Source of the DNA: Methylotenera oryzisoli_B
GTDB lineage: Bacteria > Pseudomonadota > Gammaproteobacteria > Burkholderiales > Methylophilaceae
Reading direction: 5' to 3'
Assembly (NCBI GenBank): GCA_965613685.1
Contig: OZ277031.1
Location: forward strand, 1,302,001-1,366,000
DNA: 64,000 nucleotides
Shown: in pieces, positions 48,375-57,710 of the stretch
Layout: every line of letters starts with the position of its first letter
Position numbering within the stretch: the stretch's first letter is position 1
The notes under the pieces: generated by a model
What the model was told of the DNA's origin: nothing
The model's database searches: none
What the model saw: only the letters and a program-made list of their open reading frames with translations
Translations under genes and position numbers: made by a program

Positions 48375-50314
48375 CAGGCCTGCTCTGACGTTTGAAAAAA
48401 AGCTTGCACCTCGGCTAGCTCGCGGGTGCGTTTAAACGGCGGCAAGCTTTGCCAAATGCGTTTGCCGTAACTTTTGCTAATTAAGCGCGGGTCACACAGC
48501 ATGAGCACGCCGCGGTCTTTTTCATCGCGTATCAAACGGCCGGCGCCTTGCTTTAAGGTGATCACCGAGTAGGGCAACTGGTATTCCATGAAGGCATTTT
48601 TACCTTCGGCGTTGAGTTTGTCGACACGAGCAGACAAGACCGGGTCATCCGGCGGGGCAAACGGCAATTTATCTATGATGACCACGCTCAAGGCTTCGCC
48701 GCGCACGTCCACGCCTTCCCAAAAACTTTGCGAACCAACCAAGACCGCGTTGCCCAATAAGCGAAAGCGGTCCAACAACTCGGTGCGCGAACTGTCGCCT
48801 TGCAGCAGCAAGGGGCTCTCTATGCCATTTTCCGCAAAGGCCTCTTTTAATAAAGCATGAATTTCACGCATGGCGCGCAAGCTGGTGGACAAGACAAAAG
48901 CCCGGCCACCACTGGCTTGCAACAACGGCAGGGCGGCGGCCACCACACAGGCGGTGTAACTGGGGCTGTTGGGGTCCGGCATGTCGGTCGGCACATACAG
49001 TAAAGCTTGCGCTGGGTAGTTGAAAGGGCTTTCCCAAAAACCGGTTTTGGCGTCTTGCAAGCCCATGGCCGCTTGGTAATGGCTGAAATCACTTTTCACC
49101 GCCAAGGTGGCCGAGGTGAAAACCCAAGCGCGCGGCTGCGCATTAAGCTGCTTGCCAAAGCCCTCGGCGACGCTGAGCGGCGTGGCATGCAGTTGCACGG
49201 TGTGACTGAACACCTCCACCCAACGCACTAAATTTTGGTTGGCGGCCGATTGCCAACGGTCAAATAAATCGCCTAAGGCTAGACTGCGTTGCCAGCATTT
49301 TTCCAATAAAGGATCGCGTGCCGCTTGCGTTTCCAGCACTTGGGCCAAGGCTTGCAATTGCGCTAACAGGTGTTTTAAGGCGGCATCAAAGCCTTTGATG
49401 GCCATGGCCTTTTCCACTGGCAAGCGTGAGCCTTCGTAGGCAAACACCAAGCGAAAATCTTTCGCGGCTTTTTCTAACAGTGGAATCGCCTGGCCAAGCG
49501 CTTGGCAATCTTTGGCCAAACTCAAATAGGCCGCCGTGCAATCGTGCGCCAATTCTGAAATTTGGCCGGTGGAGACGTCCTCACCAAAAAACAAGCCGGC
49601 CACCTCAGGCAGTTGATGGGCTTCATCGAATATGACGGTATTGGCCGTCGGCAATAGCTCGGCCACGCCTTCGTTGCGCAACATCACATCGGCAAAAAAC
49701 AAATGGTGATTGACCACCACCACGTCGGCCGCCAAAGCTTGTTTACGCGCCTCCATGACAAAGCATTCTTTGTAATTGGGGCAATCGCCGCCCAGGCAAT
49801 TGTCGCGCGTGGAGGTGACGCTAGACCAAATCATGGCGTTTTCTGGCACGCTGTTGAGTTCGCTTTTGTCGCCGCTTTTGCTGTTTTCTGCAAAGGTTTG
49901 GATGACATGCAAATACTTCGCATCGTCGCGAGAGGCAAAGCGTCCCTCTTGGGCGGCACGCGCCAAATGGTAATGGCAGACGTAATTGGCCCGGCCTTTT
50001 AACATGGCCACCGTGACCGGCACTTTTAATGCGTCGCGCACGTTAGGCAAATCACGGCTAAACAATTGGTCTTGTAAGTTTTTGGTGCCGGTGGAAATAA
50101 TGACCTTGCCACCACTGAGTAAAGCCGGGACCAAGTAGGCAAAGGTTTTACCGGTGCCGGTGCCGGCCTCGGCCACCAACTGGCTGTTATTTTCTATGGC
50201 ATCGGCGATGGCTAAGGCCATCTCCAACTGCTGGGTACGCTCACTGAAGCCGGCTACATGCTTCGCCAGCAGGCCGTCCTTGGCGAAAACTTGAGCTAGT
50301 GTAGGGGTGGACAT
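48374..50314 (-). CDS. DinG/YoaA-type ATP-dependent DNA helicase
   Basis: This 646-residue superfamily 2 XPD-like helicase has Walker A AEAGTGTGKTFAYLVP, VIFDEAHQLPE (DEAH), VGSQSFWEGVDVRGE and QGAGRLIRDEKDRG. Four cysteines (CHYHL, CLGGDCPNYKEC) in the right place would hold an iron-sulfur cluster as in DinG and YoaA. Known: it unwinds DNA 5' to 3' and resolves R-loops. Coupled by overlap to arfB. Confidence 0.93.
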   Translation of the reverse strand: MSTPTLAQVFAKDGLLAKHVAGFSERTQQLEMALAIADAIENNSQLVAEAGTGTGKTFAYLVPALLSGGKVIISTGTKNLQDQLFSRDLPNVRDALKVPVTVAMLKGRANYVCHYHLARAAQEGRFASRDDAKYLHVIQTFAENSKSGDKSELNSVPENAMIWSSVTSTRDNCLGGDCPNYKECFVMEARKQALAADVVVVNHHLFFADVMLRNEGVAELLPTANTVIFDEAHQLPEVAGLFFGEDVSTGQISELAHDCTAAYLSLAKDCQALGQAIPLLEKAAKDFRLVFAYEGSRLPVEKAMAIKGFDAALKHLLAQLQALAQVLETQAARDPLLEKCWQRSLALGDLFDRWQSAANQNLVRWVEVFSHTVQLHATPLSVAEGFGKQLNAQPRAWVFTSATLAVKSDFSHYQAAMGLQDAKTGFWESPFNYPAQALLYVPTDMPDPNSPSYTACVVAAALPLLQASGGRAFVLSTSLRAMREIHALLKEAFAENGIESPLLLQGDSSRTELLDRFRLLGNAVLVGSQSFWEGVDVRGEALSVVIIDKLPFAPPDDPVLSARVDKLNAEGKNAFMEYQLPYSVITLKQGAGRLIRDEKDRGVLMLCDPRLISKSYGKRIWQSLPPFKRTRELAEVQAFFQTSEQA

Positions 50315-50504
50315 GCTGGACTTAGGCTGATCATTTAGGCGTAAACATAAAGACCAGCATTATCCCACGACTTAAGCCTGCAACACGCTGCAAACTAATT
50401 ATTTAAGCTAAGCAGTACGGCCTAAATTGGCCATTTTTTAGTAAAAAAATAGCCATATAAAACATGGTGATAGATTAAGAATAGTGGATCTCAAGGGCCA
50501 ATGC

Positions 50505-50510
50505 TATAAT
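50505..50510 (+). promoter_or_regulatory. Extended -10 promoter overlapping the apparent start of the NlpC/P60 gene
   Basis: TGCTATAAT at 50502-50510 is a perfect extended -10. Transcription would start near 50517, so the ATG at 50509-50511 would not be in the mRNA, and the GTG at 50518 would stand at or near its 5' end. Confidence 0.65.
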
Positions 50511-50517
50511 GGCCGCC

Positions 50518-51075
50518 GTGAATATAAAAAAACCCCAACCTTACGCGCTGTGTTTATGCCTAGCCTTGCTTAGCAGTACGTGCTTGGCTGCCGAACCGGC
50601 ATTGGCCATGACGGAAACCCTAGCCGATGTGCCAGTCACTGGCGAGACCAGTGAGGGCGCCGGCAGCAATTGGTCAGCCCGCGCCAGCGAAGTGTTGGTC
50701 AACGCTTTGAGCCTAACCGGTGTGCGCTACAAATACGGCGGCAATTCGCCTGAAACCGGCTTTGATTGCAGCGGCTTCGTGCGTTACGTGTTCAAACAAG
50801 CCACCAGCTTAAGCTTGCCACACAGTGCCATGGCGATCAGCCAATTAGGCAAAAGCGTGCCTAAAGATGAATTGCAACCTGGGGATTTGGTGTTCTTCAA
50901 CACCTTAAGAAGCACGTTTTCACACGTGGGTATTTATTTAGGCAATAACCGCTTTATCCATTCGCCTAGTCGTGGCGGCAAAGTCCGCGTGGAAAATATG
51001 GACGACGTCTATTGGGCAAAAAACTTCAATGGCGCCCAACGCATAGACCAAGCCAAACTCAATACGGCTGAATAA
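50518..51075 (+). CDS. NlpC/P60 cell-wall hydrolase, possibly leaderless
   Basis: The protein has 185 residues from the GTG at 50518. Signal peptide MNIKKPQPYALCLCLALLSS with cleavage near residue 25. The catalytic domain (about 65-180) has Cys in FDCSGFVRYVF and His in FSHVGIYLGNNRFIH. Known: NlpC/P60 enzymes cut gamma-D-Glu-diaminopimelate bonds in peptidoglycan. I prefer GTG over the ATG at 50509 because a -10 box covers that ATG; then no ribosome binding site fits in the mRNA. The signal peptide also starts better there. Confidence 0.85.
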   Translation: MNIKKPQPYALCLCLALLSSTCLAAEPALAMTETLADVPVTGETSEGAGSNWSARASEVLVNALSLTGVRYKYGGNSPETGFDCSGFVRYVFKQATSLSLPHSAMAISQLGKSVPKDELQPGDLVFFNTLRSTFSHVGIYLGNNRFIHSPSRGGKVRVENMDDVYWAKNFNGAQRIDQAKLNTAE

Positions 51076-51087
51076 TCTGATTAGAAA

Positions 51088-51384
51088 TTAATGATCGGCC
51101 GCTTTTACCGGCGTGTCAGAATGGCCTAAATCGCGATTAGGGTCTATGCAATCGCGAACCAATTGCTTGATTTCTTTTGCTTCAGGAAAGCGTCCGGCCA
51201 ACTTACGCGAATAGAGCAATTGCTGATTCAGCGTGATATCAAAAATGCCATTGCTGCCAGGCTTTAAACTCACGCTAGTGAGATCTTGTTCAAAGGTAGT
51301 GAGTAATTCCTGTGCCAACCAAGCCGCCCTAAGCAACCAGCGGCATTGTGTGCAATAGCTAATTTCGATGTGGTGTTGAGCCAA
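51088..51384 (-). CDS. SelT/SelW/SelH (Rdx)-family protein
   Basis: The protein has 98 residues: ISYCTQCRWLLRAAWLAQELL has the CxxC redox motif in place of the CxxU of selenoproteins, then FDITLNQQLLYSRKLAGRFPEAKEIKQLVRD. Known: small thioredoxin-like proteins of unclear role. Convergent with the NlpC/P60 gene, which ends 12 bases away. Confidence 0.9.
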   Translation of the reverse strand: MAQHHIEISYCTQCRWLLRAAWLAQELLTTFEQDLTSVSLKPGSNGIFDITLNQQLLYSRKLAGRFPEAKEIKQLVRDCIDPNRDLGHSDTPVKAADH

Positions 51385-51508
51385 TTAGACCGCCCTTACT
51401 GTTATACTTTTATTTCATTAAAATCGCGCCACACAAAACGCAACATGGAACTAATAAGCTTGAGCTTGTCATAAAGCCGTTCGCTTTTTTTCCTAGGGAT
51501 AATACACC

Positions 51509-52954
51509 ATGCAAGTAAAAAATAAATACCAAGGCTTTACTAAAATTGGCTTGGTTTTCGCCGGCCTCATCGTTGGCCTAATGCTCAGTTTGACCTACTC
51601 TGCGGTGGCAGAAAAAATGGTCAAACCGCAATTGCCCATCGAAGACTTGCGCGCTTTTGCTGAGGTGTTTGGCAAAATCAAAAGCGACTACGTGGAACCG
51701 GTAGAAGACAAAAAACTGATTTCAGAAGCCATCAGCGGCATGCTGACCGGCTTGGATCCGCACTCCACTTACATGGACGTGGACGCCTTTAAAGACATGC
51801 AAGCCGCCACACAGGGTGAATTCGGTGGCCTAGGCATAGAAGTGGGCATGGAAGACGGCTTAGTGAAAGTGATCTCGCCTATTGAAGATTCGCCTGCATA
51901 CGCGGCCGGCATCAAGAGCGGTGACCTCATCATGAAATTGGATGAGAAGTTGGTAAAAGGCATGACCTTAAACGACGCAGTGAAAATCATGCGCGGCAAA
52001 CCCGATACCCCTATTACCCTCACCATCTTACGCAAAAATGAGGCGAAACCACTCTTAGTGACTTTGGTGCGCGCCGTCATTAAAAACAAAAGCGTCAAAT
52101 ACAAACTAACTGAACCAGGTTACGCCTATGCTCGCGTGACGCAATTCCAAGAACACACCGGCGAAGACTTGGCCAAAGCCATCAACACCATGCACGCTGA
52201 AAACAAAGGGCCATTCAAAGGCTTTGTGTTGGATTTGCGTAATGACCCAGGCGGCTTATTAAATGGGGCAGTTGGCGTGTCGGCCGCCTTCTTACCGAAA
52301 GACACTTTGGTGGTGTATACCGAAGGCCGCGCCCCGGATTCTAAAATGAACCTCACGGTGAACCCAGAGAATTACGCTAGAGGTGGGGCCGCCAACGATT
52401 ACATGCGCGACATTCCCGCCGATTTAAAAACCGTGCCCATGGTCGTGTTGATCAATGCCGGTTCTGCTTCAGCCTCAGAAATCGTGGCGGGTGCACTGCA
52501 AGACCACAAACGTGCCACCTTAATTGGCGTGCGCAGCTTTGGTAAAGGTTCAGTGCAAACCATCATGCCTATGAATAACGGTGCGGCCATTAAATTAACC
52601 ACCGCGCGTTATTTCACACCCAAAGGTCGCTCCATCCAAGCCAAAGGCATAGAACCTGACTACTACGTTGAAGACGGCACTGACCAATCCAACAACATTC
52701 ACGAAGCGGATTTGTCTCGTCATCTATCCAACCCTAAAGACGCGCCTAGCGGCTCAGCCAAACCGGACAACAGTGCCGCGGCTGCCGCAGCCAAAGCAAA
52801 ATTGAATGAGAAGAAATTTGCTGAAGCATCGGCACCAATCGAGCCAGCCAGCAAAGAAGACTTGCAATTTGCTCAGGCGATGAATTTCCTTAAAGGCAAA
52901 CCGGTGATTAAATCCGAACCCCCAAAAGTGGAAGCGGCAGCCAACACGAAATAA
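51509..52954 (+). CDS. S41 C-terminal processing peptidase CtpA
   Basis: The protein has 481 residues: an N-terminal membrane anchor (about 12-32), then a PDZ domain (about 90-170; GEFGGLGIEVGM, IEDSPAYAAGIKSGD). The serine-lysine dyad is in GSASASEIVAGAL and RSFGKGSVQTIMP. The C-terminal tail is rich in Ala and Lys. Known: periplasmic protease of the Prc/CtpA group, cleaving C-termini or peptidoglycan hydrolases. CTAGGGAT precedes the ATG. Ends at a clear terminator. Confidence 0.95.
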   Translation: MQVKNKYQGFTKIGLVFAGLIVGLMLSLTYSAVAEKMVKPQLPIEDLRAFAEVFGKIKSDYVEPVEDKKLISEAISGMLTGLDPHSTYMDVDAFKDMQAATQGEFGGLGIEVGMEDGLVKVISPIEDSPAYAAGIKSGDLIMKLDEKLVKGMTLNDAVKIMRGKPDTPITLTILRKNEAKPLLVTLVRAVIKNKSVKYKLTEPGYAYARVTQFQEHTGEDLAKAINTMHAENKGPFKGFVLDLRNDPGGLLNGAVGVSAAFLPKDTLVVYTEGRAPDSKMNLTVNPENYARGGAANDYMRDIPADLKTVPMVVLINAGSASASEIVAGALQDHKRATLIGVRSFGKGSVQTIMPMNNGAAIKLTTARYFTPKGRSIQAKGIEPDYYVEDGTDQSNNIHEADLSRHLSNPKDAPSGSAKPDNSAAAAAAKAKLNEKKFAEASAPIEPASKEDLQFAQAMNFLKGKPVIKSEPPKVEAAANTK

Positions 52955-52990
52955 TTGATCGCCTAGCGCGACAACTTGAGTACAACAACT

Positions 52991-53017
52991 AACCCGCCTT
53001 AATTCGGCGGGTTTTTT
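52991..53017 (+). terminator. Terminator after ctpA
   Basis: AACCCGCC and GGCGGGTT form an 8-bp stem with a seven-base loop, followed by TTTTT. Confidence 0.88.
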
Positions 53018-53083
53018 ATAACCATAAGCAATTTTGTCTGGCTCTGCGCCTAATACAGCCTGGGCTAGGTTTATAATGAGACC

Positions 53084-54262
53084 ATGAGTTTATCCGTCCC
53101 CAATTTAATCCAAGAAGCTGAGCGTTGCGTGGCTTGTGGCCTGTGTTTACCGCATTGCCCCACCTACAAAAAAACCGGCTCCGAGGCCGATTCGCCTAGG
53201 GGGCGCATACAACTGATGCGTGCCGTGGCCCAAGACATTCTGCCCAATAACGAGCGCTTTAAAGCGCACATGGACTTGTGTTTGAGTTGCCGCAGTTGCG
53301 AAAGCGCCTGCCCAAACAACGTGGCTTATGGTTCCTTAATTGACAGTGCTAGGGCGCTGTTTGTCCCGAAAAAAAGTCGCCTCACGGCATGGGCTCGGCC
53401 TTTTATTCGCTCAAGAAAATTAATGAATGGCGCAGTCCGTCTGCTCAGACTGACCCAACAATTGGGCTTGGATAAGTTGGGCGCTGGCATAGGCGCCGCC
53501 AAGTTGTTACCCAAACTCAAAAAACCGTTGAACTGGCAAACCACCTACCCTAGCCTTGCCGCAAACAAACAAGGTGAAGTCAGTTTATTTTTAGGCTGCG
53601 CCAGTCAGGCGCTCGATAGCGACACCTTAGCTGCTAGCATCCATGTATTAAACGCCTTGGGTTTTGATGTGCAAGTGCCAGCCCAACAGACTTGTTGCGG
53701 CAGCATCGCCAGGCAAATGGGTGACGTGGCAGAATCCGATGCCTTGCTGGCACGCAACCGCGACAGCTTTGCCAGTGGTGTGCCAATTTTGACCGTTGCC
53801 AGCGGCTGCGGCGCAGGCTTAGCCGATTACTTAGCTAGCCACCAAGTGCAAGACATCAGCGCCTTTTTAGCCAACTGCGACTGGTCTAAGCTGACGCTCA
53901 AGCCACTGCCGCAGCGGGTGTTTGTGCAAGACCCTTGCACCCTACGCAATGGTCAAAAAAGCCATGCGTCCGTTTACACTTTATTAAAAAAAATCCCGCA
54001 GGCCGACGTGATTGCACTGAGTGGCAACGGCCAATGTTGCGGTGGTGCCGGCGCTTACATGCTTACGCAAAGCGACATGGCGCAGCAATTGCTCAATGAT
54101 AAACTGGCCAGCATACAAGCCAACAAAGTGAGCCTGCTGGCCACCTCTAACATAGGCTGCAGCCTGCATTTGGCGCGCGGCTTAGCGGCACAAAATGCCG
54201 CGGTACAGATACGGCATCCGGTGCAAATTGTCGCCGCGCAATTGGGCTGGACGGCCAACTAG
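53084..54262 (+). CDS. glcF: Glycolate oxidase iron-sulfur subunit
   Basis: The protein has 392 residues. Two ferredoxin-type [4Fe-4S] motifs lie near residues 15 and 67 (CVACGLCLPHCP, CLSCRSCESACP), followed by two CCG domains (QQTCCGSIARQMG, NGQCCGGAGAYML). Known: GlcF works with flavoprotein subunits GlcD and GlcE in glycolate oxidation. Those genes are not adjacent here. Stands alone; related lactate/glycerol-3-phosphate subunits cannot be fully excluded. Confidence 0.88.
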   Translation: MSLSVPNLIQEAERCVACGLCLPHCPTYKKTGSEADSPRGRIQLMRAVAQDILPNNERFKAHMDLCLSCRSCESACPNNVAYGSLIDSARALFVPKKSRLTAWARPFIRSRKLMNGAVRLLRLTQQLGLDKLGAGIGAAKLLPKLKKPLNWQTTYPSLAANKQGEVSLFLGCASQALDSDTLAASIHVLNALGFDVQVPAQQTCCGSIARQMGDVAESDALLARNRDSFASGVPILTVASGCGAGLADYLASHQVQDISAFLANCDWSKLTLKPLPQRVFVQDPCTLRNGQKSHASVYTLLKKIPQADVIALSGNGQCCGGAGAYMLTQSDMAQQLLNDKLASIQANKVSLLATSNIGCSLHLARGLAAQNAAVQIRHPVQIVAAQLGWTAN

Positions 54263-54306
54263 ATTAACGGTGGTCTTAGCCATGAATTTGAGGGTACACT
54301 GACAGC

Positions 54307-54936
54307 ATGTTAAATCCATTAGATAAACTCATCGTGGAATTCGATACCGGCCTGCGCACTTTGCTGGCGCAAGCACGCAGTCAACGCCCGCATCCGGATG
54401 CGGCGATAGCGGAAGCCGAGTTAAGCGAAGCTGAAAAAAAACAGGCCAGCGCCTTAATGCGCGTCAACCATACCGGTGAAGTTTGCGCGCAAGCCTTATA
54501 CAGCGGCCAAGCGCTCACTGCCCATAGTCAGCGAACAGCAGCAGCACTCAAGCAAGCTGCCGTGGAAGAAACCGACCATTTGGCCTGGTGCGAATCCCGC
54601 ATCAAACAATTAGGCGGCCGCACCAGCGTGCTTAATCCGGTATTTTATGCCGGCTCTTTTAGTCTGGGCTTGCTGGCTGGTGCGCTAGGCGATCGCTGGA
54701 ATTTAGGCTTTGTAGCGGAAACGGAAAAGCAAGTGGAGGCACACTTGGCCAGCCATTTAGAGATATTGGCCCCAGCCGACCAAAAAACCCGTAAGATTAT
54801 CGAACAGATGCAAATTGATGAAGCGGCCCATGCCAAACAAGCCAGAGACCACGGTGCAGCGGAATTGCCCGCGCCCATCAATTTCATAATGCGCAAAGTG
54901 GCCAAACTGATGACCGCTTCCAGCTACCATGTATAA
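54307..54936 (+). CDS. coq7: Demethoxyubiquinone hydroxylase Coq7
   Basis: The protein has 209 residues. It is a di-iron protein: Glu in NHTGEVCAQALYSGQ, EETDHLAWCESR, and DEAAHAKQARDHG, giving the ExxH pairs for both irons. Known: Coq7 carries out the last hydroxylation in ubiquinone synthesis. It is 14 bases before a DUF2322 gene and thus in one transcript with it. Confidence 0.95.
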   Translation: MLNPLDKLIVEFDTGLRTLLAQARSQRPHPDAAIAEAELSEAEKKQASALMRVNHTGEVCAQALYSGQALTAHSQRTAAALKQAAVEETDHLAWCESRIKQLGGRTSVLNPVFYAGSFSLGLLAGALGDRWNLGFVAETEKQVEAHLASHLEILAPADQKTRKIIEQMQIDEAAHAKQARDHGAAELPAPINFIMRKVAKLMTASSYHV

Positions 54937-54950
54937 CAAGGTCAGAACAG

Positions 54951-55274
54951 ATGCAAAAATTTAGCGACGTATTACTCACCCTAGACGATGCCTCACACGT
55001 GCAACGCATCGCGCTGTTTAATAGCGACGGCAGTCCGGCCGGTGTTTTAGAAAACAAACCCGGCAGCCAAGGCTCGGTTAAGGTTTATTACCACTTGTAT
55101 CGCATGTACGGCGAAATATCCTTGGACGCGGCAGTAGAAGGCTTAAGCTTGTTTGCCGAGCACACCGGCGATGCCGAAAACTGCCCGGGCAAACACCCCA
55201 ATATAGACCGCTTATTAAACTTATTGGAAGACGAGCAACCGCTCAGCGTCAAGGTCACCGAAAACACACTTTAG
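54951..55274 (+). CDS. DUF2322 protein
   Basis: The protein has 107 residues: ALFNSDGSPAG, KVYYHLYRMYG, GLSLFAEHTGDAENCPGKHPNIDRLL, the last being the DUF2322 signature. No membrane segment or signal peptide. Known: family without assigned role in beta- and gammaproteobacteria. Co-transcribed with coq7. Confidence 0.85.
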   Translation: MQKFSDVLLTLDDASHVQRIALFNSDGSPAGVLENKPGSQGSVKVYYHLYRMYGEISLDAAVEGLSLFAEHTGDAENCPGKHPNIDRLLNLLEDEQPLSVKVTENTL

Positions 55275-55368
55275 TTTTTCCAGTTGGGCCGCGCTTTCTT
55301 TTTTTATTTCCGTTTTATTGACAAAACTTAGGTAAAATTCCACTCTCTTTTTCCTAAGTGTGTCGCCC

Positions 55369-56145
55369 ATGTTTGTTCACCCACAATTCGACCCCGTTGC
55401 CATACACCTTGGTAGCTTTGGTATCCATTGGTACGGCTTGATGTATTTAACCGGCTTTTTGGCTTTTTTAGCCTTAGGCAAATGGCAGATCACGCACCGC
55501 CCTTGGCATGGCTGGACTCTGCCTATGCTAGACGACGCCTTATTCTTTGGCGCACTGGGTGTGATATTGGGTGGCCGTTTAGGCTACGTGCTGTTCTACC
55601 AATCGGCTTACTTCATGCAACATCCGGCCGATATCTTAGCGGTGTGGCAAGGTGGCATGAGTTTTCACGGCGGCTTTTTAGGCGTGGTGCTGGCCATGGC
55701 CTGGTTTGCCAGAAAATACCAATTAAGCTGGCTAGCCGTGATGGATTTTATTGCGCCTTTAGTGCCGATTGGTTTGGGTGCCGGTCGCTTAGGTAACTTT
55801 ATTAATGGTGAGCTGTGGGGTCGCGTAACCAACACCGACTACGGCATGGTGTTCCCACAAATAGACGGTTTATTGCGTCACCCCTCGCAACTGTATGAAT
55901 TCACCCTAGAGGGCGTGGCCTTGTTCTTCATTCTTTGGGCCTACGCGTCTAAGCCACGCGCCAGCGGTGCCATTGCCGCCGTGTTCTTAATGGGCTACGG
56001 CGCCTTTAGGTTTGCCGTTGAATACACCCGCGAGCCAGACAGTTATTTAGGTTTGTTGTCCATGGGTTTTAGCATGGGCCAATGGTTGAGTTTGCCTATG
56101 CTGTTAATTGGTGCAATCCTATGGATTAAGGCATACAGCAAGTAA
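55369..56145 (+). CDS. lgt: Prolipoprotein diacylglyceryl transferase
   Basis: The protein has 258 residues from the ATG at 55369, chosen over a GTG at 55360. Seven membrane helices. HWYGLMYLTGF, GGRLGYVLFY, FHGGFLG and the Lgt signature GAGRLGNFINGELWGR are present. Known: adds diacylglycerol to the lipobox cysteine of prolipoproteins. Followed by a terminator shared with amtB. Confidence 0.96.
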   Translation: MFVHPQFDPVAIHLGSFGIHWYGLMYLTGFLAFLALGKWQITHRPWHGWTLPMLDDALFFGALGVILGGRLGYVLFYQSAYFMQHPADILAVWQGGMSFHGGFLGVVLAMAWFARKYQLSWLAVMDFIAPLVPIGLGAGRLGNFINGELWGRVTNTDYGMVFPQIDGLLRHPSQLYEFTLEGVALFFILWAYASKPRASGAIAAVFLMGYGAFRFAVEYTREPDSYLGLLSMGFSMGQWLSLPMLLIGAILWIKAYSK

Positions 56146-56167
56146 GCCTCCCGCTATTAGCAGGCAT

Positions 56168-56199
56168 AAAAAAACGGACGCCTAGGCGTCCGTTTTTTC
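56168..56199. terminator. Bidirectional terminator between lgt and amtB
   Basis: AAAAAAACGGACGCC and GGCGTCCGTTTTTT are complementary across a two- to four-base loop, with A- and T-runs on both sides. Confidence 0.9.
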
Positions 56200-56212
56200 T
56201 ATTACTTACAGA

Positions 56213-57700
56213 TTAGGAATGGTAAGCGCGCTCACCGTGCTCTGATGTATCCAAGCCTTCACGCTCAGACTCTTCAGACACACGTAGACCGATCACCATG
56301 TCCACTAATTTGAATGCAACCACCGATACCACTGCAGATACCACGATGGCGGTACCCACTGCGTAAGCTTGTGCTGTCATTTGTGCTGCAAAGTTGTATT
56401 CACCCACTGCGTTAGCCACGTAGTCGTACACACCCATGCCGCCTAGCGCTGGGTTAACAAACACACCCGTTGCTAATGCACCAAAGATACCGCCGACTGC
56501 GTGCACACCGAATACGTCTAGCGCATCGTCGTAACCTAACCAGTATTTCACTTTTGCTACAAAGAAGTAGCAGATAGGTGAGACTAGCAAGCCGATGATG
56601 ATGGCACCCATAGGGCCGACGAAACCGCATGCTGGGGTAATGGCAACCAAACCTGCTACTGCGCCAGAAGCGGCACCTAGCATAGAAGGTTTACCTTTCA
56701 ATAGCCATTCAGCGAATGCCCATGACAAGGTAGCTGCACCCGTTGCAATCATGGTGTTAACAAGAGCCAAAGCAGCGTAGCCGTTTGCTTCTAAGTTAGA
56801 ACCCGCATTGAAACCGAACCAACCCACCCATAGTAATGCTGCACCCACCATGGTTAAGGTTAGGCTATGAGGCGCCATGGCTTCTTTACCGTAACCGATA
56901 CGTTTACCAACCATGATGGCGCCAACCAAACCGGCTACACCTGCGTTGATGTGCACAACGGTACCACCAGCGAAGTCTAATGCGCCTTTAGCCCATAACC
57001 AACCGGCGTTCGCCACCACTGTTTCCAATGACGCTGCATCAGTAATCGCATCAGGACCGTCCCAATACCAAACCATGTGAGCCATAGGCAAGTAAGCAAA
57101 CGTGAACCACAACACCATGAAAGCCAAGATAGCAGAGAACTTCATGCGCTCAGCAAAAGCACCAATGATCAGTGCCGGTGTGATGGCCGCAAAGGTTAAT
57201 TGGAAAGCCACAAACACTAACTCAGGAATCACGACACCTTTACTAAAGGTGGCTGCGATTGAGTCAGGCGTAATGCCAGCCAAGAACGCTTTAGCTAAAC
57301 CGCCATAGTACGGATTGCCGCCAGTAAAGGCCACGCTGTAACCGTAAATTGCCCACAAAACCCCCATCAAAGAGAAAATCATGAAGGTTTGCATGAGCAC
57401 AGACAGCATATTTTTTTGGCGCACTAAACCGCCGTAAAATAAGGCCAAGCCTGGGATCACCATTAAGGTTACCAACACGGTTGAAATCAACATCCATGCG
57501 GTGTCACCTTTGTTTGGTGTAGGCGCAGGTGCAGCTGCCGCTTCGGCCGGTGCGGCTTCTGCTGGTGCAGCTGCATCAGCAGCCGGTGCCACTACCGCGG
57601 CTGCTTCGGCTGCAGGCGCAGCGTCTTCAGCGTAAGTGTTGGCAGCTAGGCCTAAACCCAGTGTGGCTACTAGAGCAAAGATCGAAAGTAATTTTTTCAT
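56213..57700 (-). CDS. amtB: Ammonium transporter AmtB
   Basis: The protein has 495 residues from the ATG at 57700 (AAGGGGA upstream). A signal peptide (to Ala24) and a long Ala/Pro/Glu-rich segment (about 25-65) precede 11 membrane helices. Family residues: DFAGGTVVHINAGVAGLVGA (first pore His), VFGVHAVGGIFGA (second pore His), and TLSWAFAEWLL. Known: AmtB conducts ammonium and is blocked by GlnK. It follows glnK by 10 bases. The long Ala-rich N-terminus is unusual. Confidence 0.96.
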   Translation of the reverse strand: MKKLLSIFALVATLGLGLAANTYAEDAAPAAEAAAVVAPAADAAAPAEAAPAEAAAAPAPTPNKGDTAWMLISTVLVTLMVIPGLALFYGGLVRQKNMLSVLMQTFMIFSLMGVLWAIYGYSVAFTGGNPYYGGLAKAFLAGITPDSIAATFSKGVVIPELVFVAFQLTFAAITPALIIGAFAERMKFSAILAFMVLWFTFAYLPMAHMVWYWDGPDAITDAASLETVVANAGWLWAKGALDFAGGTVVHINAGVAGLVGAIMVGKRIGYGKEAMAPHSLTLTMVGAALLWVGWFGFNAGSNLEANGYAALALVNTMIATGAATLSWAFAEWLLKGKPSMLGAASGAVAGLVAITPACGFVGPMGAIIIGLLVSPICYFFVAKVKYWLGYDDALDVFGVHAVGGIFGALATGVFVNPALGGMGVYDYVANAVGEYNFAAQMTAQAYAVGTAIVVSAVVSVVAFKLVDMVIGLRVSEESEREGLDTSEHGERAYHS

Positions 57701-57710
57701 TATCATCCCC

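Noticed and set aside
50509..50511. ATG as start of the NlpC/P60 gene
   Set aside because: It overlaps a perfect extended -10 box, so it would not be in the mRNA; the GTG nine bases later starts the signal peptide better.
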